Positions 45,001-56,578 of a stretch of 64,000 nucleotides of DNA are shown here, piece by piece; position 1 is the first letter of the stretch, and every line of letters begins with the position of its first letter. The stretch is from Gentiana macrophylla. Taxonomy: Eukaryota > Streptophyta > Magnoliopsida > Gentianales > Gentianaceae. A program made the position numbers and the translations under genes. The notes under the pieces are model-generated. The model worked only from the letters and a program-made list of their open reading frames with translations, was not told the DNA's origin and ran no database searches. The stretch covers positions 248,001-312,000 of the forward strand of contig JAOBSW010000361.1 in assembly GCA_026214975.1 (NCBI GenBank), given 5' to 3'.

Positions 45001-47326
45001 TAACCTTCTCAGACACAATGCCTTCAATTTTCCCCGAGCTTGTTTGCTGCATTAATATGAAGCCTTCTGGAATTTTATCACCAGATATGATATCCTCAAG
45101 CCAGTCTTCAAATCTGGCTACAGCTTCCACTAATAGTTGAAGACCATTACCCTCTAACTTAAAATCATTGTGCATTTTTGTATTTGGAACGAGACCAGCG
45201 TCCAGGATAATATGTTCAGATAATGCAGGTCCATATCCCAACGCCTGTCCAAGAACGGTCTTCAAGGTAGGCTGCTTGGCACGAGCACTTTCACCGACAT
45301 TTTTACTACGTTCCATATGTTTTATGCTTTTGCTACCATTCTCCTTTCCTTGAGATGCATCAAGTGCAATACTTTCGGGTTTGCTTCCGTCAACAGATTC
45401 ATTTTTATCAGGCTCTAATGGAGAATTTATGGCTGCAGTAATCTTTTCAGTAGTTGTCCTTTCAAAACTCGGCATTGATCAACTGGATAAGGATGGCGAG
45501 ACATAATCGCAAATCCTTTATCATCATCTCTGTTATCAACTTGAATTGTTATTGACCAAACAAGTAACACATCATGCATCATCTTCTCAAAATAAAAGAT
45601 CAAAATAGATACAATGCCTATTGAAACCGATGTTCAGTGATATATACGTCTAAAGAGTAAAATTGACATGCTTGACTGCAAACTAAAGCAAAAGGAATTA
45701 TGTATGTTGATAATTCAGAAATGGTATTTGAAGAACTACCTATCTCTAGACTAAGGTCTTAATATGCTGTCATTAAAAGGCGATAAGGAAACCAACTCTT
45801 AAATGAGCTATACACAGAGGTAAAGTGACATCAGTTCGGGCAATAGAATTGCACTTGGGCATGCTCACAAAATCCAAGTGATGCATCGACTTTACACACT
45901 TATATAGACAGGGAAAACAAAAGAATGAAAACAAAGCAGCAATCAACCTGTGTGAACGTAAAAGTGTCATAACCATTAACTCTGAGTCTGTAAGAATAAT
46001 ATTTCCTTGGGCATAGAGCTCCAGTATTACATAGTTCGCATTAGAATCTCGTCCAAACTGAAAGACAATTATCTGAAGACAGGACAAGGCGATAAATGTC
46101 AAGCTTACAACACATGTCAATACAACTAAGTGATTATATACAGAGAGATATCCATACCCTGTCATAACCAAGTTGCCTGACATCCTCAAGCCTCCTTGTC
46201 CTAATATGCTTCCTCAATTTCAGTGTAAATCCTGATGGAGTATTGCTTTTGTCTCTACAAAACCAGCAAAAATAACTTCAGCGACAAAAAGACGACACAA
46301 CAAGACACTTTTGAGCCTTTCTAATCATTCAAGAAAGAAAACGGTGATATTAGTCGGAGGGCACAACAAGACACTTTTGAGCCTTTGTAATCATTCAACA
46401 AGACACAATGGGGTATTTTTTGAAAGATTGTTATTCAATCCACAACAATAATGAAAGTTAAGTCAAATCCCTTGTAATCTCAGCATTCAAATTATTGAAG
46501 ACAGACAAAATAAACATGGATACTCAAATGGTCAGCTAGTTGTCATACATCCAAATTGTTAACCCCGACCCCAAAGCAGTGATATCTTTCTTCACGTAGA
46601 TGAAGAACCAAGGGTCACAATTAAGCAATAAAATATATCGAAGCAAGATAAATAATCTTGGCATATGCACCCTCAGAATGCAAGCCAAAGCTAGAAGGAC
46701 GGGCAATATAAGACATTGAATCGTATCGTATCAAGGCCAATCCTCACAAAATATGACCAGATGCTAAAAAGTGAACTATGAGCAGAAAAAAGAGAGATAA
46801 GCTAGCTTAAATATCCATGTTCGGTTATCATTAAGATAAGCATCAGTTCTCTTTTATTACTTTTCCAGTATCTTGCCATACTTTGATACTTACAAGCAAT
46901 TTAAAACCACTACAAAGAAAACAACGAACCTAAGAATCAAAAATGTAAAGGAAACAGTCAATTACCGCAAATAGGCAGTGGTATGCAATCTGACACCACT
47001 TTCCATCAACAATAACACCTTCTCACTCTCGCCAGATTCAGTTATTCCGCTGCTATTCATGAGCTTAAAAACATACGTCTGCACAAGCACAACAGAGTCA
47101 ATCACAGTATTTCAAAGCTTTGAACAACTGGTGTTGAACATACAGATAATCATCAGCAGGCTCAAAAAGCTTTTCAAAAGAAAAACAAGAACAGGAAAAG
47201 AAAAACAAGAACAGAAAATACCTTGGGAGATAGGTCATAAACATTGGAACAGCGCATGCCGATTAGTCGGCGCAAGCATTTAACCTCGGCGGCCACATCC
47301 GCCGTATTCATACGCACCTTCACCAT
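33011..47326 (-). CDS. NEMF: NEMF / RQC2 homologue (ribosome quality control), 14 exons
   Basis: Exons: 47222-47326, 46966-47078, 46158-46254, 45948-46072, 45005-45529, 44723-44909, 38273-38566, 37919-38071, 36967-37120, 36239-36344, 35207-36137, 34802-34883, 33943-34307, 33011-33207. All borders are GT..AG. The protein (about 1144 aa) starts [20 protein letters not shown]. It has the NFACT-N domain (with LGYDR near residue 105), a coiled-coil middle (exons 6-9), NFACT-R ([28 protein letters not shown]), an acidic linker (exon 11), a CCHC knuckle and NFACT-C ([15 protein letters not shown]). The family binds stalled 60S-peptidyl-tRNA, recruits Listerin and adds C-terminal tails. Arabidopsis EMB1441 is the likely orthologue. 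One-base frame breaks at about 45464, 44730, 37086, 35473 and 34268 interrupt the frame; once corrected, the length is 3435 nt, divisible by 3. Intron 6 holds a copia element. Confidence 0.93.
33503..33680 (-). pseudogene. LINE RNase H tail fragment in the last NEMF intron
   Basis: The minus strand reads [20 protein letters not shown], the 'v.ReaN..AD.LA..g' end of the RNase H domain found at the C-terminus of plant LINE ORF2 proteins. It continues to a stop at 33503. It lies in intron 13 (33208-33942), same strand as the host gene. No other LINE part was seen. Confidence 0.6.
36710..36920 (-). other. Unexplained open frame inside NEMF intron 10
   Basis: Between exons 10 and 9 the minus strand has an open frame reading [20 protein letters not shown] and [20 protein letters not shown], with normal protein-like composition and an AG acceptor-like start (TTTTATTAG/GATC at about 36907). 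Family members join SKGDL directly to YVHADL, so it is not a NEMF exon. It may be a captured fragment of another gene; I do not recognise it. Confidence 0.35.
39498..39817 (+). repeat. 5' LTR of the copia element
   Basis: 320 bp, TG..CA. It has TATAAATAGAGG (a good TATA box) at about 39732-39743 and a short inverted pair around ACTGTCCAACTAGCCGTTGG. Confidence 0.95.
39907..40815 (+). pseudogene. copia gag, frame-broken
   Basis: [20 protein letters not shown] opens the frame, followed by [20 protein letters not shown] (40000-40060), the LTR-polyprotein gag signature of plant copia elements. Later pieces are [20 protein letters not shown] (40216-40275) and the zinc knuckle [14 protein letters not shown] with KLHGRP (40722-40785). 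The first frame ends at 40176; at least three frame changes follow. Confidence 0.8.
41000..41930 (+). pseudogene. copia protease remnant and integrase, frame-broken
   Basis: Near 41009-41040 the reading [12 protein letters not shown] in one frame corresponds to the 'WxvDSGATDHMT' protease site with a missing base. The integrase zinc region is visible at 41390-41560 ([12 protein letters not shown] and [16 protein letters not shown]). The core starts [20 protein letters not shown] (41640-41700) and continues to [11 protein letters not shown] (41774-41806), the two catalytic Asp positions. The end (HTPTTERGG) is near 41880. Confidence 0.8.
42770..43420 (+). pseudogene. copia reverse transcriptase, frame-broken
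   Basis: Typical blocks: [20 protein letters not shown] and TWDLVDLP (42800-42895), [20 protein letters not shown] (42957-43018), [12 protein letters not shown] (43099-43135), LYGLKQ (about 43216), and the catalytic [11 protein letters not shown] (43351-43385). Frame changes occur near 42920, 43135 and 43200. Confidence 0.88.
43560..44319 (+). pseudogene. copia RNase H region, frame-broken
   Basis: [15 protein letters not shown] and YLKSCPGKG text (43570-43805), then [20 protein letters not shown] (44211-44270) and [18 protein letters not shown], the normal end of the polyprotein, running into the polypurine tract and 3' LTR. Confidence 0.75.
44320..44638 (+). repeat. 3' LTR of the copia element
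   Basis: 319 bp, colinear with 39498-39817. Differences cluster around the ACTTCGTCC / ACACTGTCC segment. Confidence 0.95.
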
Positions 47327-47381
47327 TTTTGTTGTCGCTGAAACAACAACTCAGAGCTTGTTATGGATTTGGAAGAGGAAA

Positions 47382-47390
47382 CTATATATA
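47382..47390 (-). promoter_or_regulatory. Candidate TATA box of NEMF
   Basis: The minus strand reads AGTATATATAGTTTCC about 56-64 bp upstream of the NEMF ATG (47326), in the place expected for a short 5' leader. Confidence 0.45.
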
Positions 47391-47540
47391 CTTTCACAAG
47401 AAGAAAATGATCTAAGAGGAGGAAAATCAAGTCGACTGTGTATATAGTTAATAGAATCACACTTTGCTTTGTTTTACTCTTGCTCTAAAATACAGTCGGC
47501 GTGAAGGGCTTCAACTGGAATTCGGATCGTGTTGCTCAAG

Positions 47541-47910
47541 GGTGTAAAATGAGTCAAGCCGCTCATGAGTCCGACTCGTAAAATACTCGTTCGAATATAA
47601 TTTAACTGAACTCGAAGAGTTAACGAAAGTTAACAAGCCGAACTTGAACACTTGAAATCTTTGACTTGAAATATTCACGAGTTTTATCGGACGCTTTAAT
47701 GCTTATCATTTTTTCGAGTGGCTCGAGCTTTAATTCAAGTTTGAAAGTTCTTAAAATTTTGTAATCGGCCCAAATTCGAGCGTAATTAAATCTTTATCAA
47801 GTTGATCTCGAGTATATTATTTCCTTGCTCGAACGAACTCGAGCCAAGTTCGAGAATCGATATTTTGAGTGTTGCTCGACAAGTAAATATTTGATTCGAC
47901 TCGAATTGTT
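47541..47910. mobile_element. Fragment of a non-autonomous element with GAGCTCGA/ACTCGA arrays
   Basis: Begins GGGTGTAAAATGAGTCAAGC and is filled with CTCGA/TCGAG words (GACTCG, CTCGAACG, GACTCGAATTG) to about 47910. This is the style of hAT-type non-autonomous elements in eudicots. A short similar stretch lies at 51255-51335 in a UPL6 intron. Ends not fixed. Confidence 0.4.
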
Positions 47911-48049
47911 TATAAACGTCATTATCAGTGACGTTGGTATAAACGTCTCTTGAGTTGATGTTCCTGTAAGATAAATAACGTGAGTATCGATTACTTTGCT
48001 TCCCGTGAAAGAAATTTTTTTGACGATTTACTGCGGCCGAAAGAAGATA

Positions 48050-48690
48050 TGGAAATTGTCTAAATTGTTTCTTCTATGGCATATTTGGAAGGCTCGAAAC
48101 GAATGAATCTTTGAGAAGAAAGATGTTCATGTCACCACTTTCATTGCTCGGGCAGATTCTGAAGCAAATGAATTTGTCACAACTATGCTAAATCGAAGTG
48201 ACAATGCGGCTTCACCTCCTCTAGAAATTAAATGGAACCCCCCCCCCCCCCCCCCCCTCCGCTTGATTCTTTGAAATTCAATGTAGACGCAGCGTTTGAC
48301 GACGAGAAGGCAGCCATTGGGGGTATTCTTCGAGATAGTAGCGGACTAGCGGTAACATCATCCGCTCTTTCTCCAAAAGGGCTGAAGGCAGATTTGATGT
48401 TCTAGCTGGAGAAACATTGGCTACCATGCTCTGGTTTATGCACGAGGTCTTTTAGGGTGATTTTGAAGACATCTCTTTGACTACTTATCAGCGGCTTTTA
48501 GATAATTCTCAAGATTTGTCTCCGGTGGGAAATTTAATTGAAGACTGTCGCAGGCTCTTACCTGCTTTTGCATATGTTTCCTTTTCCCGCACATTTTTTA
48601 GCGAGCGAGGGGCTCAATATTGTTGGTTGTGTGGAATGGTGCTCGCCCCCCTCTCATGTTGCTCATGCTTGTGTAATTGACGTTGAAGAA
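48050..48690 (+). pseudogene. LINE ORF2 C-terminal region (RNase H), decayed
   Basis: LWHIWKARNE (48078-48107) is the end of the LINE zinc-binding RT region. After it come IKWNPPPP, LKFNVDAAFDDEKAAIGGIL and RDSSGLAV (48225-48350), the start of the RNase H domain with its first Asp. Further C-terminal text (LLDNSQDLSPVGNLIEDCRR, 48495-48555) fits the later part. Stops and frame changes are present. The enzyme domain of a non-LTR element, without its RT proper. Confidence 0.7.
48238..48257. repeat. Poly-C run of about 20
   Basis: An uninterrupted cytosine tract inside the LINE remnant. It would encode the Pro run seen before LDSLKFNVDA, where related proteins have only one or two prolines. Confidence 0.9.
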
Positions 48691-49046
48691 TAAATAGGAA
48701 GTCGTTAACCTTAAAAATAAAAATAAAAACATAACCACCATTGAAATTTCTTATACATGAGGAATGTCATTGTCATTAACTTTCCTCTTGGGAAAAGATA
48801 ATGTCAAAATTATGTAGTGCACATAGTATTTTTTTTAGAGGGCTATTATTTGCACCACGCTCAATCAACTAATGCACCACAGTAGAACCGACTTTGTAAA
48901 AGTCGGTTCTTGTTTCTTAACCTACGAAAAGTCTGTTCTACTAGGCTCCAGAACCAACTGTCATAAAGTCGGTTCTATTGTTGTACACAAGTAGAATAAT
49001 GCACGAATAGATTGATTATATTGTTAATAAATACCCCTTTTTTTTA
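48691..49046. repeat. Spacer with an AGAACCGACTTT hairpin cluster
   Basis: AGAACCGACTTT (48884-48895) and AAAGTCGGTTCT (48899-48910) form a perfect 12-bp inverted repeat. A second, imperfect pair follows at about 48951-48978 (AGAACCAACTG ... AAGTCGGTTCT), with another AAAGTCTGTTCT between them. No gene. Confidence 0.6.
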
Positions 49047-49545
49047 GGGCCTGTTTGGATTGAAAGAAAAGGGAGGAGAAGAAAAGAAAGGGCTTGGGCT
49101 GATTTTAATTGGGGTGTTTGGTATGTCAATAGGAGAAGGAAATGAAAGGTGAAGGAGGGAGACTAAAGGAAATGATCTAATAGAAATTAGACTGCCTGCT
49201 TTCCGTCAATTTTCAGCAAGATTTGGAAGGGAATGATATTTTTTTAAAATATTTTTTATAATTACCTCTTCAAATTTTATTTATTTATATAATTACTTAA
49301 ATAACCTTAAAATTAATACTAATAACTCACTAACCTAATGTTTAAAATTGGAAAATCATTTATAATCTTGTGATTTCCTTTGTTTTCCATTGACATTCTA
49401 AACACACTTACCTTCATTTCCTTTCCGTCTAGTTCTATCCAAACACTCAAAATAAACTTCACAATCTCTCCTTCCTCTCTCCTTTCTTCTCCGTCACTAT
49501 CTTTCCTTTTCCTTTCTATTTATTTCCTTCAATCCAAACGGGCCC
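49047..49545. mobile_element. PIF/Harbinger (Tourist-like) MITE, 499 bp
   Basis: Ends GGGCCTGTTTGGATTGAA and TTCAATCCAAACGGGCCC are inverted repeats. TTA stands on both sides (49044-49046 and 49546-49548), the 3-bp target duplication of this superfamily. The interior is purine-rich on the left and pyrimidine-rich on the right, so longer imperfect pairing is likely. No transposase. Confidence 0.8.
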
Positions 49546-49739
49546 TTAGTTGTCGGAAGCAATATCACGGTGTCAACAGAAGACATCAAAACATATAATA
49601 CAAATCGTGGTAGGAACTAGGAAATGAAATCGACATATATTATGGTTTTAATTACAAATTTATCATTCCTACTTCGCACCGCTACTACGGGAATCGCTTT
49701 TGCTTTCTTTTCCTCTTCAAGTGGCTTACGCACCACTAG

Positions 49740-50045
49740 CTACTAAGATGTTTCAGTTCACCATGTTGTCTCTTGCCTACCAATGGATTCAACAACAGTT
49801 CGAAAGGTTGCTCCATCTGGGAATCTCCGAATATGCTTATTTTCAACTCTCCAAAACATTTCGTCAATTACTACGCCCTTCCTCGTCTGGCTACTAAGAT
49901 GTTTCAGTTCGCCATGTTGTCTCAAGCCTACCAATGGATTCAACAACAGTTCGAAAGGTTTCTCTATCCGGGAATTTCCGAATCTTTGCTTATTTTCATC
50001 TCTCCAAAACATTTCGCCGACACTACGCCTTCCTCGCCTCTGCAG
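49740..50045. repeat. 151-bp tandem duplication
   Basis: CTACTAAGATGTTTCAGTTC starts at 49740 and 49891. Each copy runs through AATGGATTCAACAACAGTTC to a CTACGCC(C)TTCCTCG end. Both strands are open through the array (plus 49773-50072, minus 49758-50114), because 151 shifts the frame and the copies are read differently. No known protein family, so the ORFs are doubtful. Confidence 0.75.
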
Positions 50046-50114
50046 GTGGATGTGCCTAGGTATCCACCGTAAGTCTTTCCTCGTTTGAACCTTACCCTTC
50101 ACTTTTATTTTCAA

Positions 50115-51106
50115 TTTGAGGGCTATACCGTCCTAAGATGCTGCTAAATGGATAGATCTTATCAACGTCCATGAATGATAAAACCTAGATCGAACCGCCG
50201 AATGGGAGAAATTGGGTGCCATCATATAGCTTTGTATTGGCTAAGTTTGTCACTTCCCATTCTCCTGCACCAAAGCCCCATTGATTCACCGCCTCCGGCA
50301 ACCACCAAACAACTCCTCCCCATCACGCCACACCCTTGAACGAATGAATACAATGGATGTGGGAGACAAGCCGGCGTTTTCCGGTGATTATCGACTTTTA
50401 CAATGTCGATTTTCAGTAAGGACAAGTCAATTCTCTAGTGGTGAAATGGTGAGAGGTGAACGGTTTGATCGTGGTAAGGTCGGGGGTTTGGGGGTATTTT
50501 AAAAGCTATAGGGTCTTTTCATAATAATAAAAATTAGGAACAAAGAAAAAAACAATCTAAATTTAGTCAAAAACATAAATTACTCAAGAACCCTCCATTG
50601 TCCAGGATTATTACGAAAATTATATTACCACATAAAAAGTGAACAATTAACCCCACACATGTTGATGGGGATCTGAATCCAGGACAATTAACCATCCATG
50701 TCCATGGCCATTACATTCACATATATGGGACACTCCCCAACTTGTATATATATATATGTTTAGACTTTAACACTTCTACTAATTTACAAACCTAAAACAG
50801 ACCGACTGACAGGTGCAAAAGACTCACTTGAAACAGAACCCTAACACGCGCCTTTATTACAGCTTGTTTTTATCCCTCTCCCCGCGGACAATGCTCATCC
50901 AGTGTAATAGTGGTGTGGTCGGACTGTCTGCCTTCTTGTTCGCCCTTCAGCTGATGAGCCGTGAAAGACGAAGCATTTGTTGTATTATATTTTCTTCAAG
51001 AGAATTGATTCATCCTATTAAGCGGACTTTTGACTTGCTTCGCATATAACTGAATAATGGAATTGCTGTACACTGATAAAGAAGAATCCCAAAAGCTTCT
51101 TCTTCT
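50115..51106. other. Intergenic DNA and probable UPL6 3' UTR
   Basis: No coding sequence recognised; short ORFs only. Contains (AT)n near 50745. The part from about 50800 to 51106 is downstream of the UPL6 stop codon and probably its 3' UTR. Confidence 0.55.
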
Positions 51107-54100
51107 TCAGCTTAAATCAAAACCAGCTGAAGCATTAATGGCATATAGCAGCTTCTGTTCCATCTGTTCCTTGCTGTGTATATGATTTAATTGTAACCAA
51201 GGCAAACAAAATAAACGATTATTATGCAAATGACACAGTATTTCAAATTTTACAAACTCGAGTCCAATTACAAGCTTGACCTCGTGATTGAACTCAAGCT
51301 CGATCACGAGCAGCTTCGAGCTTGAGCCAAACTGGTGTATACAGAGAAAGGAGAGGGTATCTTGCACAAAGGTTAAGGAGGACGAACCTTCTATATGGTG
51401 GAAGCTTTAACAGATTCATGCAAGTAGCAGCCGTTGGCAACCGTTCAAGGGCTTCTTCAGTAGCACTGCCTCCAGCTCTGAAAGGATGTGGAAGATTTTC
51501 ATTTACACAAACAAAAATCAAAGTATCAAACCTGGTTAACATCATGGTATAATCATACCTTTGTATGCAGAACAAAGGCTCCAAACGTTTAAATCCAAGA
51601 AGGGGTCCCCTAGAGCACCCGGTCACAAACCTGTAAGTTAACATGGCAGCAGATTAAAATCCATACATAAAATGGGGGAAAAGCAACAGAAAGGCAACAA
51701 TGGGTCTTCAAATAACTCCATGTACCCCCCTCAAAAAATAAAAAATAAAAATTCCATGGAGAATGGAACCTTTGCAGCTAAAACGGTACATTAAAAATAA
51801 AAATTTAAAGACGTTCGATGAAACTGCCAGCTAATTTATCACTCACTTCATAAATTTCCTCTGATTTTCCAAAGAAAGGCCTTTCATAACTTCCCAGAAC
51901 ATCTCAATAACATAGTGCTCCTGCAAAAAAAAAAAAAAAAACAAAAAAACAAACTACTTATGAAGTAACAGTCAAATAGCACGTCTTGGTTTGCACCATA
52001 CCAACATAATGACTAACAAAGAACTCAAGCCAGGAAGCTGGAAGCAAGAAGAAAAATTGGTTGTGGAGATGGACAGTCATACACACAAGAACAGCGCAGT
52101 ATATTAATACAGACAGCGTTTCTTGACTAAAGTAATCTTCTAGCAAATGAATTATTATAGTACACAGAGGAGATGAGTTGCTCATATTCAATGTTTATGA
52201 ACTACAGTGCATGTATGTATGAACTATGAACTAACAATGTTTATTGGATTCCTGACATGACATTACTCTTAGAACCAAGCAGGAGAGAGTGGCACGATAT
52301 AAAATCTTCTAAATGAACATTTTCAGAACGTAAGTTTCTTGGAGGGCGAGGAATCAAGAAAAAATAGGTATTATTTTCATGCTACAAAAATAAGATTATA
52401 AACTGCCAAGTACTAACCTAGACGTTGATAACTTTCACCAGGGTTCTCGTTGAAATTAGATGAAAGAAATTATTTATTTGCTCGTGAAATCAATTATTAG
52501 GTTGATGAAGCAAGTCAATTCAACAGGTCAGACAGAGTAATGTTTCAATTAAAAAAAGGCAACAGTATTTAATATAAGCAAATAAACGGACGGATACTAT
52601 GGCTATTCTACAAAAAGAGTAATTGATTTTGGAAAACGTCATGCGAAGTAGACTAGCTTTGTATACGTGACGATATATATTAAAGACTTCCAAAAAGGAG
52701 GAGAAGAGCCAGTGTACCATTCTAGAACTTTATTGAAGACGGTTTCTAAATGCACGGTGTGGGGTGTGGGTGTGGGGGGTGGGGTGGGGTGGGGAGGAGT
52801 GATCAGCAAAGAGGCCAAACAAGTAAAAGCTCAAGGCAAGGTCATGTAAAATTAAAAGGCGAAGGTACATACTTGATGATAACCTCCTGCATAGTTGGTG
52901 TTCTCTCGAAGGTCATCAAGATCAAAATCATCAGCCGCACCAGATATCAAAAGCTGACAAACAGGGAATTTAACAGGGGATTAAAATGTAATGTTCAATA
53001 CCTAATCCCTTAGACGACAAACATAAAAGGAAAAGTAACCACAAAATTGATCAAGGAGGGCAAGGGCAGAGGAGATTGACCATTTGAAAATTTTAATTTT
53101 AAGTAAATATCCTGAAATATCTTAACAATGAAGAATACCCGAGGGATTAAATGGCTCCATGCATCTCTTTTTATTAAGCTTGCATATAGAGAGAAGCGTG
53201 ACATCTCCATGAATTTGCTTGATGTAAACTAAGCGATGCCTTGGGCAATAATGGCCTAGTTTTACATGGCTATCCCCAGCCTACGGTTTGCTAGCTTAGG
53301 AGGTTGTCTACTCTGACCAGACTTAACCTACAGAGTTTGGTTGAGAAACGAGAATGAACCTTGTGTGTATATAAAAACAGACCTAAATAACACGATCACT
53401 TTTTCCAGGTGCAGATTCACTAAGGCAGTAGGCACAGCACATCTGCATGCTGGACGTGGACGTAAACCCCAAGAAGTAGAGTATAGTGGATAAGTAGTTA
53501 GAGGAATCAACCCGACAAGGGTAAGTAATCAACATTGGCTGAAACTTAACTTAGCAGCTTTAGTACACTATTGCTGGTAAGAGAGGAACAGGCTATATTT
53601 AAAGAAATAAAAGGAAGAGAAGGTTGGAGCAGTCCATAGTTGAGGAAGGAAGACGCATTAAAGCTATGCCTGCATATGGAGGAAGGTGAGAGTCGAGATA
53701 TGACAAAGGGCAACTTGCTTAGCTATGCACTGTAATTGATCAAATAGTTGGTCACTGAATATTACAGCACTTGTGATGTAAGAAAACAAATGGCCCAACC
53801 TAGTGTGATCTTCACCTTTGATGCTCATTTTAATTGTTTCTACATTAGTATCTGAAGTTCATACTCATTAAACTGAGACTTTACTAATTATTAGCACTCG
53901 TCTTTAACAAAGTTTGTAATTGTGGATTACCTGAAGTTCATGTTCATTAAACATGTCAATCCAATCTTTCTGAATAAGTTGCTGAAATCCTCGCAAGAAA
54001 TAAGAACTTTGCTGACGTATCTGGACAAGATGTTAGCATGTAGAAAGATCCTTAGAAAAATGGTAAAATTAACAAACAAGAACTTATACGCAAGGGCAGA

Positions 54101-56512
54101 TCCTAGTATGCCAAGGAAGAATAACACAGGATAAAACTTCTTACTATACCTGATAGTTCAAGCGATGGTTAGCCACAAGGTGAATATATGTAATGACGTT
54201 CTCATTAGTTACACGTTCATTTCTTCCACCAACAAGTAATTCTTCCTCCATTTGCTCCCCATATTCATTATTAAGAATAACAAAGTACAACTCTAATTCA
54301 GAGATGTCTCCTTCATAATGCTGCAATAACAAATGAAAACAAGAAGATGACTTGCAGAACATCATGCATGAGAATAATAATTAAATGAGATACAGAATAT
54401 GACAAGAACAAGCACGTTCAAAATATTAATTGCTACACTGCCTGGGAGCAGGAAGGGCTGGTATTATTTAACACTAATCTAACGTAGCATCACTAGTACA
54501 TAACCACCTGTATAAAAATAAAAGATTATACGTCCTGGCTGCCTAATTTGCTATTACAGATAAGATTTAACCGTTAGATTAGTATAGGTTATAAATACTT
54601 GTATACATCTATTTTACCACCAAAAAGAAAAAGAAACACTGTTCAACTGTGTTTACGGTATCGAAAATGCATGTTCAAGCTCCTGATCATCCACATATAC
54701 TTCATCATTTTTTTTCTTTCAGTAAAACCAACAATCTTAATTTAGAATCATGTCTGATACAGCTACAAGCAAGATTATCAACCAAGCCTACCGATGTTGG
54801 GATTAGTCGGTCACATTTCTCAGCACATGACAATCCCTTCTCTGCAGATCATTACCATGAAACTGAATGATTTGAACTATCATCAGTGGTCACAATTTGC
54901 AAAAGTGCTTATCGCGAGCCATGGGAAGTTGGCATATTTACCAGAAACAGCTAGAAACCGTAGTCCAACTGACACATATGCTCAATATACTTAGGAAACA
55001 GAATATGTCATGATTATATCATGGGTGATCAACTCTATGAAACCTACAATCGAAAAGGTTCGTCTTTTTCTCTCAACAGCTAACTAGATATGGGATGTTG
55101 CATACCTATTCTAATTGAGGGAATACAACTCGGGCATTAGCTGAATATCCTGCACTCATGATTGCAAATATTTGACCATAAATTTAACGGAAAAAAAGGA
55201 TTTCAGTCTTAAAGATAGCAATAAGAAAACTAAATGCGTTGGAATTTCTTTTTCCCTAAAGACGTAGGAGAATAGCACTCCAGTCAAGCAGACACAAAAA
55301 GGAGACAGAACTACCCACCTTTAGGAATAATAGGTGCCGATATAACTCTGGGTCCAAGGAAGGCAAATCATTCAAATAGTTATACCTAAGCAGCAAAATT
55401 AGAGAGTTAAGATAGTTCCAAAACCAAATAGCCTGTAAGAAAATGTAAGGAGCAGCATTAGCCACACCACCACCACCACCACCCACCCCCACCCCCCCAA
55501 AAAAAGAGGCATTAAGGAACAGCTTTTACTGTCAAAGTGAATTCTTAGTCATCAAATTACCAAATCTAAACCCTAAATTTAGCCTATGAATATCAATATG
55601 GTCACAAGTTAACTTCGATTGAAAAGAGAGGAGTTATCCGTCTCAGACGTTTTAGGATCTCTCTAGAAAGTCTTTCGAATTTGAATTTTACTCAAAGTAT
55701 TTTCCTCAGCCCTGATAAGATCAGCCAAATTTGATTTGGGGCTCTAATTTTCACAGGAAAATAGTGTTCTACCTATACTCAAACTGCTAAAAAAAAAAGC
55801 ACAAAATTTATAGCATCGAAACCCATGGTCATGTGAACTGAGGATTTCTAAATCAAGAAGATAAAAAGCGGTGGAAAAAGAAAAAAAAAATCAGATCTTA
55901 CTTGCTTTTCAGCTTGCTGAGGAAAAAGGTGGCAAATGGTATATCAACAAGAATTCCTTCATACATTGCCTACAAGAAAAGGCATTTAATATTCTTCAAA
56001 CTTAAAGGCCAAAATGAAACAATACAGCAGAAGGCCAACAAAAAAGTAAAACAGTGCAGAGCAGAAAAATATTATTCAAGTCAAAATCCAACAGGTACAT
56101 TTTATACAGCAGTTATCACTTATCAAAACTGCAGAGTTAAAGCAAGAAATATTTTGGAAACACTATACACAGTGTCCAGAGACAATTGTTCAGATATAAT
56201 GTGGTTGCTTTGCAGAACATTACTGCAGCAATTGCAAAATCCAGAATACAAGAGGAAAATGACTACTCAGGAAAAAGTGAGTCATGTATACATTAGGCAG
56301 CACAATCTGGGAACATGAGTAATACCTTAGCAAGGACGGTTCCAAGAAAGTAAAACAGCTGGAGATGCGAATCATGCACCAGTGCAGATCCAGGATTTGG
56401 ATATAGCAGATGATCAGCTGTTTCCTGCGATTGGAACAGACTTATTTCAGTAACAGACGTACACCATGAAATAAGTCTTCGTGTTGCCTTTAATACTTAG
56501 TTTTGCCTTTAT

Positions 56513-56578
<66 letters not shown>

